A DNA stretch of 64,000 nucleotides from Gammaproteobacteria bacterium. GTDB taxonomy: Bacteria > Pseudomonadota > Gammaproteobacteria > Enterobacterales > Alteromonadaceae. Below are positions 46,980 to 57,309 of the stretch, in pieces. The DNA is taken from the NCBI GenBank assembly GCA_018222405.1, contig JAAFAI010000007.1, positions 124,001-188,000 of the forward strand. Reading direction: 5' to 3'. The position numbers were made by a program, and so were the translations under genes. Within the stretch, counting starts at the first letter, position 1. Each line of letters starts with the position of its first letter. Below the pieces are notes generated by a model that had not been told where the DNA came from, searched no databases, and was given only the letters and a program-made list of their open reading frames with translations.

Positions 46980-48980
46980 TTAGTGTGATTTTTGGGCAAG
47001 CTCGTTAAGCGTCTCAATAAGCTGGGTTTCTTGTTCCAGCGCATTCATACGCTGGGCAGCGTCAGTTGCTTTGGTAATTCCTTCTTCTGCCCGACGGGCT
47101 GCGCTGGACGAGGTTTGAGATAATCCGGACAGATCCTCACTCAGCTCGGTAGAACTGCTCTCTATACTGGATAACAACTCGTTAATGCTGTTAATAGCAA
47201 CAGCAATACCGTCTATTGAACCTGATACCCCATCTATCGTATCGCCGGTTTCCTTCAAACTGGTTTGGGTGCGCTGGGAGAGTGCTCTGACTTCATCGGC
47301 GACCACCGCAAAACCACGGCCAGCTTCGCCAGCCCTCGCGGCCTCAATAGCAGCGTTAAGCGCAAGTAAATTAGTTTGTTCTGCGATGCCACTGATAGAC
47401 TGGATTATATTAACAATGCGTTCAGCGCTGTCACGTAACTGCACCATCCCCTGAGTCAGACCGGCCCGTTCTTTTTCCTGTTGAGCAATCTGACTTAAGA
47501 ATTCGCTGAACTGATCGCCAAGCTTTAGTTGCTTGGTTGCCGAGTCGCGGGCCAGGCCAGCCACAAACCGCAGTTGCTCATTAGACTCCTCTAGCAGGTG
47601 GCGAAATTCGTGAGTGCTTTCTATGAGCCGGTTCTGCAGGTCATTAATACGCTGCATACTGATGATTCTGGCATTCAGATGGTAGCTGGAAAACGACGAC
47701 AGATAAAAAGGGTAGTTATTAGCGTAATCATCTTCAAAACGCTGCTGTTCGGCGACAGCAAAAAAGCCCACTGCCGTAACGGTCTGGTTCTGGTGTAAAC
47801 CGAGGAACTCGCCAAAGGTAGAAAACCCAGACAAACAAATACCGTCGAAGGTGTCCACGCCCGGCAACGCGGCAGCGTTATTCAAACGACGTAAAATACA
47901 ATCATTAGCCATCATTGCCACCGGCGCTGCAGGTTTGCCGTGCATAAAGCGACGGAAATCTTCTTCGAGAGACTGTTTAAAGTCAGTGGCTTTAACCAGC
48001 AACAGCTCTTCACCAAAAGCCATATCACTGAAAAAGCGAATGCTACTATCGTCATTGATTGCCGCTACGGAGCGAATATAGATGTTGTCATTAATGTCGA
48101 TGCCAAAGGAATGGGATTGTAAACGTCCTTCCAGTTCTCCGGCAGAGCACCGAAATGTAGAACAAAGGGCTTCAACCGGTGTCACTAAATTCAGATTCGT
48201 ATCCAGTACTGAATTGAGAGTTCGGGTAAGCGGATTAAACTCGGCTACCACAAATTGATTGCCGGTAGGTTTGAAGTTGTGGCTTTTGAGGATGCCGTAG
48301 CGATAGCCTTTCGCTAACTTGCAAAAACAAAGGATGACGCTGTTATGCTTTACTTCGCCATTAATGGCGATATCAGCCTGTTTAAAATCAAGTTTGCCTC
48401 CGGCACTGCCGCCGACAAAATAGCAGGGAAAGCGGCGGCTTTTGTACAATGCCTGGGTAAAGAAATCCTCACTGGCAGTAAGACCATCAAAATAGGTCAG
48501 GGCGAGGGTGTCGTGGCTGCTTACTTCGAAGGGAACGCGAACCTTTGCGAGCTCAGACACGATGGCATCCACTCGTTGCGCCGCGGAACGTCGCGGATTG
48601 CCGTTTTTGATATCTTCACTGTGCAAGGCAACAGTGTGTATTGACAGCTGTTCAAATATTCTGCCGGAGAAGGCATGTAACACTATGTTATCCCAGTGGT
48701 CTGAGGTGGGATGGTAGAGCTGCTTACCACCTCCAAGTTCGCCTGCGGTCATGATCGTTATCACCTGAAAGGCAAACGGCATAGCACTGGTGAGTCGTTG
48801 CGACAACTCAGCGAACTGCCCCGACGGGCTAATAAAAGCAATCACCAGGACAGTACCAGACTGCAGATTTAGTACCGATAGCTTGTCCGGATGAATATCC
48901 TTGCTTGAAATGGCCAGTGTGGTGGCGACCGGGCTGTCGTCACTACTACGATTTGGCTCTTTTTTACGCTGAAAGAACAT
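46980..48980 (-). CDS. Soluble methyl-accepting chemotaxis protein with FIST sensor domain
   Basis: 666 aa without membrane helices. Residues 40-230 form a FIST N-like domain ([41 protein letters not shown]) and 235-400 a FIST C-like domain ([13 protein letters not shown]). A coiled coil leads to the MCP signalling tip: [37 protein letters not shown] (in part), the conserved contact with CheA and CheW. FIST domains are thought to sense small ligands such as amino acids. The short C-terminal half gives a cytoplasmic receptor. No che genes are in the window. Confidence 0.9.
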   Translation of the reverse strand: MFFQRKKEPNRSSDDSPVATTLAISSKDIHPDKLSVLNLQSGTVLVIAFISPSGQFAELSQRLTSAMPFAFQVITIMTAGELGGGKQLYHPTSDHWDNIVLHAFSGRIFEQLSIHTVALHSEDIKNGNPRRSAAQRVDAIVSELAKVRVPFEVSSHDTLALTYFDGLTASEDFFTQALYKSRRFPCYFVGGSAGGKLDFKQADIAINGEVKHNSVILCFCKLAKGYRYGILKSHNFKPTGNQFVVAEFNPLTRTLNSVLDTNLNLVTPVEALCSTFRCSAGELEGRLQSHSFGIDINDNIYIRSVAAINDDSSIRFFSDMAFGEELLLVKATDFKQSLEEDFRRFMHGKPAAPVAMMANDCILRRLNNAAALPGVDTFDGICLSGFSTFGEFLGLHQNQTVTAVGFFAVAEQQRFEDDYANNYPFYLSSFSSYHLNARIISMQRINDLQNRLIESTHEFRHLLEESNEQLRFVAGLARDSATKQLKLGDQFSEFLSQIAQQEKERAGLTQGMVQLRDSAERIVNIIQSISGIAEQTNLLALNAAIEAARAGEAGRGFAVVADEVRALSQRTQTSLKETGDTIDGVSGSIDGIAVAINSINELLSSIESSSTELSEDLSGLSQTSSSAARRAEEGITKATDAAQRMNALEQETQLIETLNELAQKSH

Positions 48981-49115
48981 AACAATCTCTCCTGCACCCT
49001 GCTGAATACGGCATGGCTTTTGTTATTATTCTTTGAATATAGTCTGTGGGGCATATATCGCCACATCGCAGTATGGATTCCTACCATCAGCGATAGAAAG
49101 AGTGGGCGCGTAGAG

Positions 49116-50648
49116 TTACTTATTCAGAAAATCCACCAATTTATCAACGGGTAGGGGTTTACTCAGCAGGTAACCCTGGATGCGATCGCAACCGATGGCC
49201 GCCAGCGCTTCACGCTGGGCATCATCATCCACGCCCTCGGCGAGCACGTCGAAATGCATTGCTTTACAGATATCAATCATTCCCTTGTAAATTTGCCGGG
49301 CCTGCTCACAGCGGGCCAGCTCCCTGACGAAGCTCATATCAATTTTTATGGTATCCACCGGTAACCGGGTCAGGTAGCTCAGAGAACTGTAGCCGGTGCC
49401 AAAGTCGTCGATGGATAAGGCAAACCCGGCGTCACGCAGGGCCGTGAGGAGTAAGATACAGTGATCAAAGTCGCTGATAAAAGCGCCCTCGGTGATTTCT
49501 AACTCTATATCACTGGTGTCAATGTTATAAGGCTTGAGCAACGCCAGCAGACTATCGACCAGGTTAGCTCGCATAAAGTCGTTGGCTGAGATATTGATAG
49601 ACACTTTGCCGGTAAATCCGTGCATGCGCAGTTTCGGGATATCTTTGGCGACCTGACGCACAACAAAGTCGGTAATGCTGCAGATTAAACCGGTGCGTTC
49701 TGCAAGAGGGATAAACTCGCCGGGGGAAATCAGTCCTTCGGTAATATGGTTCCAGCGTATCAGTGCCTCCAGACCGTTAATCTGCCGGTTATGCAAATCC
49801 TGTTTAGGCTGGTACCACACCAGTAAACTGTTTTCTTCGGTAAGCGCCTGATTGAGCTGGGCTTCGAGCAATACCTGGCGGGTCAGGGTATGTTCCTGCT
49901 GAGGATTGTACAATTTCTCTTTGGTCAGCGGATCGTCTTTAGCATGGTTGAGGGCAATGTACGCACTCTCCAGCAGTGTAACGGGCTCTTCGCCGGTATT
50001 GATATTCAGCGACAGGCCAATTGACGGGGTCAGGAAGACGGCGCCTTTCTGGGTCATAAACGGCGGTTCAAATTGTTCGCAAATCCACTTTGAGACCTGC
50101 CAGATATCCTCGGCATCGGCTAATTGGGTAACCGCCAGGGCAAATTCATCACCATGCAGCCTGACCAGTTTAAACCGGGAGCCATGATAACGTTCCAGGC
50201 GACGGGCGATTTCAAACAGGATCAGGTCACCGGCTGCATGGCCAATGGTGTCGTTAATATCACTGAAATCGTCGAGCTCGACCAGACAAATACCGGTTAT
50301 CGCTTCCGGGTCCTGTTCGTACCAGATACCCAACTGACGCAAAAGAGAAACACGTAATGGCAGTTGGGTGACATGGTCAATTTTTTCCTGTTCCCGGTTT
50401 ATAATAATTTCGACTTTGTCATCTTTAGCGATTAGCGTGACACAGCGGTGACATAAAGGAACTACGCCATGGGTGTTCTGCTCTGACGTAACATGCAGTT
50501 TATGCAGGTTTTTGATCAGGTATTCACACTCATCGGGATAGATAACAGAACGACTTTGCAGGTTCAGCAGGTGCGCTTCGATATCAGAGACGTCACATTC
50601 AAAATACCAGATTCCGGTTGAGTCACTTTGCATTGCGCTTTCCTTCAA
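49116..50648 (-). CDS. GGDEF/EAL protein with altered GGDEF motif, likely c-di-GMP phosphodiesterase
   Basis: 510 aa, soluble. An N-terminal segment (about residues 1-85) with CHRC has no assigned domain. The GGDEF domain (about 88-250) reads RLHGDEF, with His in place of the first Gly, so cyclase activity is doubtful. The EAL domain (about 258-505) keeps EALIRWNH, SINISANDF, LEITEG, SIDDFGTGYSSL, KIDMSFV, LAEGVDD and IQGYLLSKPLP, all that is needed for hydrolysis of c-di-GMP. The GGDEF part may act as a GTP sensor. It lies 135 bases upstream of the chemoreceptor on the same strand. Confidence 0.9.
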   Translation of the reverse strand: MKESAMQSDSTGIWYFECDVSDIEAHLLNLQSRSVIYPDECEYLIKNLHKLHVTSEQNTHGVVPLCHRCVTLIAKDDKVEIIINREQEKIDHVTQLPLRVSLLRQLGIWYEQDPEAITGICLVELDDFSDINDTIGHAAGDLILFEIARRLERYHGSRFKLVRLHGDEFALAVTQLADAEDIWQVSKWICEQFEPPFMTQKGAVFLTPSIGLSLNINTGEEPVTLLESAYIALNHAKDDPLTKEKLYNPQQEHTLTRQVLLEAQLNQALTEENSLLVWYQPKQDLHNRQINGLEALIRWNHITEGLISPGEFIPLAERTGLICSITDFVVRQVAKDIPKLRMHGFTGKVSINISANDFMRANLVDSLLALLKPYNIDTSDIELEITEGAFISDFDHCILLLTALRDAGFALSIDDFGTGYSSLSYLTRLPVDTIKIDMSFVRELARCEQARQIYKGMIDICKAMHFDVLAEGVDDDAQREALAAIGCDRIQGYLLSKPLPVDKLVDFLNK

Positions 50649-51006
50649 AAATAAAGCCGGGAGGGAAGGATAAAAGTAGCCAGACGCCGAAATCGCGCTG
50701 GATTAGGCCTGTACACACTATTAAAGCTATACGCCAATGCCGACTTTATAAAGCTTTTTTTTATTTACGGCGGTAAAAAGTCGCCATTTAGCAACACATC
50801 GGATTTGTCGGGCTGATTTGTCAACTTTTGTCCTATAAATGACCAGATAAAACCCATAGAATAGCCAGATTAAGTTCATCCAGAATCGACAGGCTGACTT
50901 CTTTTTACGATATTCGGGTAAAGCGCCCCAGGTAATAGTGCAAATTGTGGGGTATTGGATTATATTGAACTACTATTGGTAGTAATAGTGGGTATTTGGA
51001 GACACT
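50649..51006. other. Gene-free divergent region ahead of the envelope operon
   Basis: 358 bases between the GGDEF/EAL gene (-) and the first gene of the 51-64 kb operon (+). It is AT-rich and must hold promoters for both. I see GGAG 6 bases before the 51007 ATG, but no well-spaced -35/-10 pair I would defend, and no gene. Confidence 0.5.
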
Positions 51007-52095
51007 ATGGCAGTGTGCAGTGGAAGCATCAAACAGTATTCTTTCGTGGTTGCCGCATTTTTTGTTGCTTTTCTGAGCGTTGTCAGTCCATCAGCGACGG
51101 CAAAGCTGGTTGAAGCCAAAGGCATCAGCGCCGTGGCAGACAACAACATTGTTGAAGCCCGCAAAGTGGCCCTGGAAAATGCAAAACGGGCTGCGGTAGA
51201 ACAAGTGGTTGGCACTTTTGTGCGCTCCCGTACCGACGTGAACAATTACCTGCTCGGCAAAGATCAGATATTTTCCAGCACGGCCGGGCAAATTGACGAA
51301 TATAAAATTATGTACGACGGCGTAGGTGATAGCGAAGACATCTACGAAGTAGTTATTCAGGCGGATGTGCGGGTTGATTTACTGGTCGACAGAGTCGCCC
51401 AGATCCAGGCCTCCATGGGCTGGACCAAAATGCCCCGTGTTACCGTAGTGCTGGACGAAAACTCCACCAACCCTATTATTGCTCAGCATGCCCGCAACGA
51501 AATGACCGAACGTTTGTTACGGGATGGTTTTCAGGTGTTTGACGAAGACGAACCCATTTATGCCGGCTTTGCCGTTAATCTGACCGTTGACTCCCAAATA
51601 AAGCCGGAAGAATTTCAGGGCATGAAGATTAATGCCAACGAGCTGACTCTCGGCATGCAGGTGACGCGGGTAGGTGATAATCAGGTGCTGGCTGCAGGCA
51701 GCAAGAGCGCTAGCAAGCCGGGCGTTAAATCGAACAGTATTTTTGCAAAGCTATCAGCCGATATCATTCGCAAGGAATGGCCTCAGTTACGCAAGCAACT
51801 GATCCGCTTCTGGCATCAGGAGCAGGTAAAAGCCAGAAATGTGTTTCTTGATATTGAAGGCGTTGAGTCACTGGATGTCGCAAATCAGATGAAAGCGGTC
51901 ATTCAGGAGGCTATGCCGGCCATTCAGCAAATCGAAATTTCTAATATCGCCAATGGTGTGGCACACCTTGTCATTAGCTATAAAGGCTGGACAGAACAGT
52001 TATATGAAGAACTGCTGGCCAGTAACATAGCGCAACGACATAAAATACAGATTGTTGGCGTCACAGGTAACAAAATCACCGCAACCAAAGTTTGA
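51007..52095 (+). CDS. Exported FlgT_N/LPP20-like protein
   Basis: 362 aa, first gene of the envelope operon. A signal peptide (about residues 12-32, ending SATA) is followed by EAKGISAVADNNIVEARKVALENAKRAAVEQVVGTFV (about 35-70, in part), a pattern seen in the N-terminal domain of flagellar assembly protein T and in LPP20-like proteins. The rest (about 130-362) predicts an alternating alpha/beta periplasmic domain I do not recognise. FlgT builds the flagellar H-ring in Vibrio. No flagellar genes are nearby, so a flagellar role is doubtful. The next gene starts 10 bases after the stop. Confidence 0.75.
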   Translation: MAVCSGSIKQYSFVVAAFFVAFLSVVSPSATAKLVEAKGISAVADNNIVEARKVALENAKRAAVEQVVGTFVRSRTDVNNYLLGKDQIFSSTAGQIDEYKIMYDGVGDSEDIYEVVIQADVRVDLLVDRVAQIQASMGWTKMPRVTVVLDENSTNPIIAQHARNEMTERLLRDGFQVFDEDEPIYAGFAVNLTVDSQIKPEEFQGMKINANELTLGMQVTRVGDNQVLAAGSKSASKPGVKSNSIFAKLSADIIRKEWPQLRKQLIRFWHQEQVKARNVFLDIEGVESLDVANQMKAVIQEAMPAIQQIEISNIANGVAHLVISYKGWTEQLYEELLASNIAQRHKIQIVGVTGNKITATKV

Positions 52096-52105
52096 GGATC
52101 AACCA

Positions 52106-54103
52106 ATGAGACGGTACGTATTGGCCGCTCTGGTATTGTCAGCCCTGGCAGGCTGTCAATCAACGGGCAAGGGAAAAAAAGAGTTTGATGTATCTCAGCA
52201 GCTCGCTGCAGCCGGGAATTATGCTGAGGCCATTGCTTACCTTAAGCAGGCAATTGCCAAGGAGCCGGATAACCAACAGTATTCAGCTCAGCTTAGCAGC
52301 TTACGCCTGAAAGCCTCACAGACACTTATCAGTCAGGCTCAGGGGCTGCTGAATGCAGCCAGCGTCAGCATTAATGATATTGAGAAAGCTGAGTCTCTGG
52401 TGGCGGAAGCTAAGCAGTTTACGCCGAACCTGCCGGCCATTGCGCCGCTGGAAAGTCAGATTGATACCTCGCGCAGTGAACTCATTGATGAAGTAAAAGA
52501 ACGCTATTCTGAAGCGCTGGCACTGATCGATCGTCAGGACTGGGTGCGTGCGAACCTCACACTACAGCAGGTACAAAAGCTGTATCCAAACTTTGAAGCA
52601 TCAGTACCCTTAGCTTCGCGGATTAAAACCGAAGGTACCCGGGACTATCTGCTGCAAGCCAAGAAGGCTTTTGTCGAGTATGAGTTTGAAGATGCCAAGC
52701 TGGCAGCTCGCAAAGCCACCATGCTGGATCCAAACAACGCCATCGCCAAAAAAATGGCCGCCGATGCTGACCAGAAAAACAACGCCACCTTCTTTAAAAA
52801 CCTGGCTGCCCAGTCGTTAGATACGCAAAACTGGAGTCAGACTGAGTTTGCCTGTGAAAAAGTGCTTTCGTTCAGCCCTAACGACCAGGACTGTATTGCA
52901 TGGAAAGCCACTGCGCTGGAAAAGCAGGTCGACGAGAAAATTGTCGAAGCAACCCGTTTACTGCAACAGGGTTATATCGCCCGGGCAATCAATCTGGCGA
53001 TTGAAATCGATGACAATACCGGTGGTGCGCTGCCTCCGCGTGCTGTCGCTCTGCGTAATGCAGTGGTATCACGCGCCGAAGATATCGCCATTGAATATAT
53101 GGACAATCGGTACTGGGGTGTTGCCTGGTATATGTACGAGTTAATCGGCAAGCTTGATCCGTTAATGGAAGGCCTGTTCGAGAAGTCACGTGATGTGCAG
53201 GATAAAATTCGCGAGCGTGTCATCAAATCCATCGCGGTATTCGACTTTAAGAGCCCGTCTTACAACATGGATGCGGGTGGCCTGATTGCCGGTAAGCTGA
53301 TTTCAAACCTGTTCAACAATGCCACTAAGGATATCAACATCCTTGAGCGTGAGAACCTGAAGTCAATTCTGGAAGAAATGAAGCTGGGCCAAATTGGTGT
53401 GGTATCTGAAGATACCGCCAAAGAAATGGGCCGTTTGTACGGTATCGACGTGGCAATCATGGGCTCGGTATTGCTGTTTAAAGTAGACGAAACCAAATCT
53501 GAAAGTGCCGAAACCGTGCGCTACCAGGTTGGCCAGGAAATCCAGGACAACATTGACTTCCTTAACTGGAAAGCATTGAACCCGAACCCGGATAAAAACG
53601 ATCTGAAAGAAGCGCCTCAGGCGAAAATTATGGTGCCGGTTTATGCCGAAAAAGAATATACCGTTAACAAAGCCAAAAAGGTCGGCTTTATCGAGATTTC
53701 TTACCGTATCGTTGACGTTTCAACCGGACAAAACGTGAGTGTGGATACTATCCGTTCGCGCCTGGTGAAAGAAGACGTGGGTAACGACGGGGTGAAAGAC
53801 GCCAACATCGCTTACGATCCACTGGAAATCGCCACCGACACTGAAATGCTGCAGATGATGGCCGATCAGGTGGTGGAAGATTTATCCCGTAAAGTATTAC
53901 AACCACTGCGTAACCGTGAAGTGGATTACTTTGAAGCCGGTGAAGAGTTACTGCTGAAGCGTAAAGAGTCGCTGGAAGCACTGGAGCGGTTTGTTGATGC
54001 TAAGTTTGACGAGCGTGTTAAATCAAACGTTAACTCTCCGATCTCCGCCAAAATTGACGGGTACATGAAACAAATCATCGAAACCTATCAATTTAAAAAC
54101 TAG
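52106..54103 (+). CDS. TPR and CsgG-like domain lipoprotein
   Basis: 665 aa from the ATG at 52106, preceded by GAGGA; the open frame upstream overlaps the previous gene. The signal MRRYVLAALVLSALAGC has the lipobox LAGC. Residues 20-370 are TPR-like helices (AAAGNYAEAIAYLKQAIAKEPDN). Residues 372-600 resemble CsgG: IKSIAVFDFKSPSYN, LISNLFNNATKDINILERENLKSILEEM (in part) and YGIDVAIMGSVLLFK. CsgG forms the outer-membrane pore that secretes curli subunits; related proteins act in other envelope complexes. The name curli exporter is not warranted because csgABEF are absent. Confidence 0.85.
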   Translation: MRRYVLAALVLSALAGCQSTGKGKKEFDVSQQLAAAGNYAEAIAYLKQAIAKEPDNQQYSAQLSSLRLKASQTLISQAQGLLNAASVSINDIEKAESLVAEAKQFTPNLPAIAPLESQIDTSRSELIDEVKERYSEALALIDRQDWVRANLTLQQVQKLYPNFEASVPLASRIKTEGTRDYLLQAKKAFVEYEFEDAKLAARKATMLDPNNAIAKKMAADADQKNNATFFKNLAAQSLDTQNWSQTEFACEKVLSFSPNDQDCIAWKATALEKQVDEKIVEATRLLQQGYIARAINLAIEIDDNTGGALPPRAVALRNAVVSRAEDIAIEYMDNRYWGVAWYMYELIGKLDPLMEGLFEKSRDVQDKIRERVIKSIAVFDFKSPSYNMDAGGLIAGKLISNLFNNATKDINILERENLKSILEEMKLGQIGVVSEDTAKEMGRLYGIDVAIMGSVLLFKVDETKSESAETVRYQVGQEIQDNIDFLNWKALNPNPDKNDLKEAPQAKIMVPVYAEKEYTVNKAKKVGFIEISYRIVDVSTGQNVSVDTIRSRLVKEDVGNDGVKDANIAYDPLEIATDTEMLQMMADQVVEDLSRKVLQPLRNREVDYFEAGEELLLKRKESLEALERFVDAKFDERVKSNVNSPISAKIDGYMKQIIETYQFKN

Positions 54104-54119
54104 TTAGCAGGCGAGGGAT

Positions 54120-56924
54120 ATGCAAGCAGTAATCTTTAGGGTAGTAGTGTTGGTAATGTTGTTGTTACCAACCACTACTTTTGCAAAAACCAGCCTCGCT
54201 TTATTTAATCTGTCACCGGCCAGTATTGATGCCATTGGCCTGGACGGTGACCTGCTCTTTTCTATGCGAAAGGAGCTGGAGCGTTCCCAAACCTATCAGC
54301 TGCTTTCCAGACGCCAGATGGAAGAAGGCCTGTACCGTATTGGCGGAGCCCAGGTAGCAGATACCCAAAAAATTATTCAGTACGGTAACGGACTGGGCGT
54401 TAACTTTATTTTGTCTGGTTCTATCGACATTAAACGCGCCACTATCATAGTGGACTTTAAGTTGATTGATGTGTCAAACAGCCGGGAAGCGGCGATTTGG
54501 CAAGAGAGTTTTCAAACCCAGGGGGAGTTGGTTACCCGGGCGCCGGAAATTGTTGAGTCACTGGAGCGACGCATCCGCCGGGCCCTGTCGGTGCAGCCGG
54601 ATATCGCCCAGGCCAGTGCCGCCCTGACTGCATTTACCAGCAAAGCACAGGGTGAACAGATTGTGCTGAACTGGGAAACGGCGGATATTGGTGCGGTCTT
54701 TTATTATAACCTGTATCGGGGTGAATCAGAGTCGGGGCCTTTCGAGTTTGTCGAGAGCACCACTGAAAGCCAGTATGTCGATACCCGAATTCCCCAAAGT
54801 GGCACCTTTTATTATCGTCTGGATATTATCCTGGAAACCGGTGATGAAATGGACGGTGGCCTGGTCAGTAAAGCCACTATTGCCAAAGCCCAGGCCAGTG
54901 CCGATGTGGCAGCTCCGTCAATTCTGCAGCATCAGGTTTACGTTAATGGCGTAAAGCTCGACTTTGTTCCTTCGATTGCTAATCAGGAAAAAACCGCTGC
55001 CTATCAGGTGTATTATCGTGAAGTCGGCGGCGTTTGGGCCCCTGCGGTAAAAATCGAAGACACCGGTAAAATTAATTATTCCGTTTCTGCCGTCAACCTG
55101 ATGGAAGCGGATAAGAGCTATGAATTTGCGGTAACTACGGTAACCAACAGTGGTAAGGAGAGTGCGAAGTCACCACCGGTGATGGTAACCAGTGCTCCGA
55201 TCATCCTGCTTAATGCGAATAGTGAAATAAAAACCCGTGAAGTCACCCTGCAATGGCAGCCGGCCGCATCAGAATACAGCGTACGCATTGAGCGTCGCGG
55301 TGCCGGTACCAATGACTGGCAAACGGTAGGCGAAATTAATCCTGGTCACAACGGCACATACACAGATAAACAGGGGCTGGAAGACGGCCTGGTTTATGAG
55401 TATCAGGTTCGCTTGTTCGATCAGTTGTCTGCCTCTGCGCCTTCTAATATCACCCGCAAGGAAACCAAAAAACTGGCAGCTCCTGCAGAGTTCAGCGTGT
55501 CGGGTGGGGTTAAGTCTGCGCACTTGTACTGGCAGGCGGTAAAAGACGACGATGTGGTGGGTTACCGGATTTTCCGTACGGAAGGAGAGTTGAAACAGGA
55601 TACCCTGCTCGATGAACTAGCCGACGTGAGCGGCGCCGATAAAACTCAGTTTATTGATGGCGTGGATAATGGTCAGCCTTTAAAGGACGGGACAACCTAT
55701 CATTACCTCGTGGTTGCACTGAATAAATTCAAAGGCGTTGGTTTCGTATCAGAAACGCGCAGCGCGCAAACCAAGCCACGTCCCGATCAGGCACATAGCC
55801 CAGCGCTCTCGGCAGACAATAATACTATTCGTGTCAGCTGGCCGCCATCGGGCGAAGTCGACATTAAACAGTACCGCTTATATCGCCGCTGGAATAACGA
55901 GGGCTGGCAGGAAATTGCGGTAGTGCCCGCCAATGAGTCGGCATTTACCGATGCCAACCTTAAACCCTATGCGCAAACCTCCTATTATGTGGTGGCCGAG
56001 GATAAAGACGGTCTGCGCAGCGACCCGTCTGCGTTTGCCAGTATTGTTAGTCCTGATGAAGTAACACTAAGTGTAGCTGCTCAGGGCATGTTGCGGCGTA
56101 CCGATTTAAGCTGGACCGCACATAAAAATATTGATGGTTATAAACTGTACCGCCGGGTGCAGGGAGTGACCCGCTGGGAGCTGGTGACTGCCATCACTAC
56201 CCCGAGTATTACTCAGTATTCAGACAACGACCGCCGCAATCTGGCCGATGGCGTAAGCTATGAATATGCGATTAGCGCGGTGGATGGTGACAAGGAAACG
56301 CAGAAGTCTAATATCGTGACGGCTACTACCAAAGCGGTACCTGCAGCACCCCAGAACTTTGCAGCGGCGAGTAATCAGGTGAAGCAGGTAACACTCACCT
56401 GGCAGCCGGCTAATGATGCTGACATTAAAGGCTATAAGATCTATCGTGAAGATAAAGGCAAATTTGACCTGCTGGAAACACTGAGCAGCCGAACGGCCAG
56501 TCGCTATGTTGACGAAGGTAGCTTCTTCAGCAAACTCGATGATGGTCAAACCTATCGCTACAAAATCCTGGCGTATAATCTTTATGATGCCAACGGCGTT
56601 GCCTCAGGGGTGGTTGAAGCCAAAACTAAACCGCTACCGGCACGCATTGAGGGACTTAGCGTTATGGAGTCAGCCCCCAACGTAGTCTTGCAATGGCAGC
56701 CAGCGCCTGAAAGCGACATCGATTTTTATCAGGTATACCGCGGCTCCAGTTGCGGCAATGTAAGAAAACTGGCTGCTGTCAGTGCCGCCAACTACGTTGA
56801 TACTGATGTATCGGGCAATCGCAGTTACTGCTACCGGGTATCCGCGGTAGATAAAGACGAATTAGAAGGAAGCGTCTCGGCTTCTGCTGAAATCACCACT
56901 GCACCGCGTGCAGAAGGGAACTAA
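54120..56924 (+). CDS. Exported CsgG-like protein with about eight fibronectin type III-like modules
   Basis: 934 aa. The signal peptide ends near PTTTFA (about residue 22). Residues 25-160 look CsgG/TolB-N-like (SMRKELERSQTYQLLSRRQMEE, LGVNFILSGSIDIKRA), similar to the matching part of the preceding lipoprotein. About eight FN3-like modules follow from residue 175, each with a Trp strand and YxLYR-type strand: LNWETADIG, LQWQPAASEY, LYWQAVKDDD, VSWPPSGEVD, LSWTAHKNID, LTWQPANDAD and LQWQPAPESD, plus a more divergent one near 265-360. It is probably a large periplasmic or surface scaffold. Seventeen bases separate it from the preceding gene. Confidence 0.85.
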   Translation: MQAVIFRVVVLVMLLLPTTTFAKTSLALFNLSPASIDAIGLDGDLLFSMRKELERSQTYQLLSRRQMEEGLYRIGGAQVADTQKIIQYGNGLGVNFILSGSIDIKRATIIVDFKLIDVSNSREAAIWQESFQTQGELVTRAPEIVESLERRIRRALSVQPDIAQASAALTAFTSKAQGEQIVLNWETADIGAVFYYNLYRGESESGPFEFVESTTESQYVDTRIPQSGTFYYRLDIILETGDEMDGGLVSKATIAKAQASADVAAPSILQHQVYVNGVKLDFVPSIANQEKTAAYQVYYREVGGVWAPAVKIEDTGKINYSVSAVNLMEADKSYEFAVTTVTNSGKESAKSPPVMVTSAPIILLNANSEIKTREVTLQWQPAASEYSVRIERRGAGTNDWQTVGEINPGHNGTYTDKQGLEDGLVYEYQVRLFDQLSASAPSNITRKETKKLAAPAEFSVSGGVKSAHLYWQAVKDDDVVGYRIFRTEGELKQDTLLDELADVSGADKTQFIDGVDNGQPLKDGTTYHYLVVALNKFKGVGFVSETRSAQTKPRPDQAHSPALSADNNTIRVSWPPSGEVDIKQYRLYRRWNNEGWQEIAVVPANESAFTDANLKPYAQTSYYVVAEDKDGLRSDPSAFASIVSPDEVTLSVAAQGMLRRTDLSWTAHKNIDGYKLYRRVQGVTRWELVTAITTPSITQYSDNDRRNLADGVSYEYAISAVDGDKETQKSNIVTATTKAVPAAPQNFAAASNQVKQVTLTWQPANDADIKGYKIYREDKGKFDLLETLSSRTASRYVDEGSFFSKLDDGQTYRYKILAYNLYDANGVASGVVEAKTKPLPARIEGLSVMESAPNVVLQWQPAPESDIDFYQVYRGSSCGNVRKLAAVSAANYVDTDVSGNRSYCYRVSAVDKDELEGSVSASAEITTAPRAEGN

Positions 56925-56925
56925 A

Positions 56926-57309
56926 ATGATCAAATTATCCAGGCTGTTAATGCTGTGCTCGGCAGTATCAGTGTTTTCCGGTCTCAATATGGCAGTGGCC
57001 AACGAGTATTCTGCAATTAAGAAAGTCAGCGAGTCGAAAGAGCTGGAAGGCCTGCGCGACAAGTATCGCGAGTGTGTATTAGCCAAAGGCACGCTATATT
57101 TAAAAGTTAACGATGTGAACTCTGCTATCGCTCATGCTCCCATTGCCTGTAAGCGTGAACTGCTGAGCGTGCGTCAGTTTTTGCTCTCCGGTGCGTTTAA
57201 AGTGGAAGTTGTAGATCAGTTAATGGATTCAGTACGGGAAGGGGTAGAGATTGACCTGGTTAATCACGTCTACGCTGAGGTACTTAAGCAAAAAGGGATT
57301 AAACCATGA
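56926..57309 (+). CDS. Small exported protein of unknown function
   Basis: 127 aa from the ATG at 56926, with GAAGGGAA just upstream and one base after the previous stop. A signal peptide ends near NMAVA (about residue 25). The mature part is helical with two cysteines (YRECVLAKG and PIACKRELL) that could form a disulfide. I do not recognise the family. The stop overlaps the next start (ATGA at 57306-57309). Confidence 0.7.
   Translation: MIKLSRLLMLCSAVSVFSGLNMAVANEYSAIKKVSESKELEGLRDKYRECVLAKGTLYLKVNDVNSAIAHAPIACKRELLSVRQFLLSGAFKVEVVDQLMDSVREGVEIDLVNHVYAEVLKQKGIKP

Noticed and set aside
46768..46983. Short open frames on both strands between YitT and the FIST chemoreceptor genes
   Set aside because: They mirror each other across the inverted repeat, lack ribosome sites and match no family.
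51007..52095. Naming the first operon gene flgT
   Set aside because: Only the N-terminal module resembles FlgT and no flagellar gene is near; other LPP20-like proteins share this module.
52106..54103. Calling the CsgG-like lipoprotein a curli exporter
   Set aside because: No csgA, csgB, csgE or csgF homologue is nearby, and the long TPR region is not found in CsgG.
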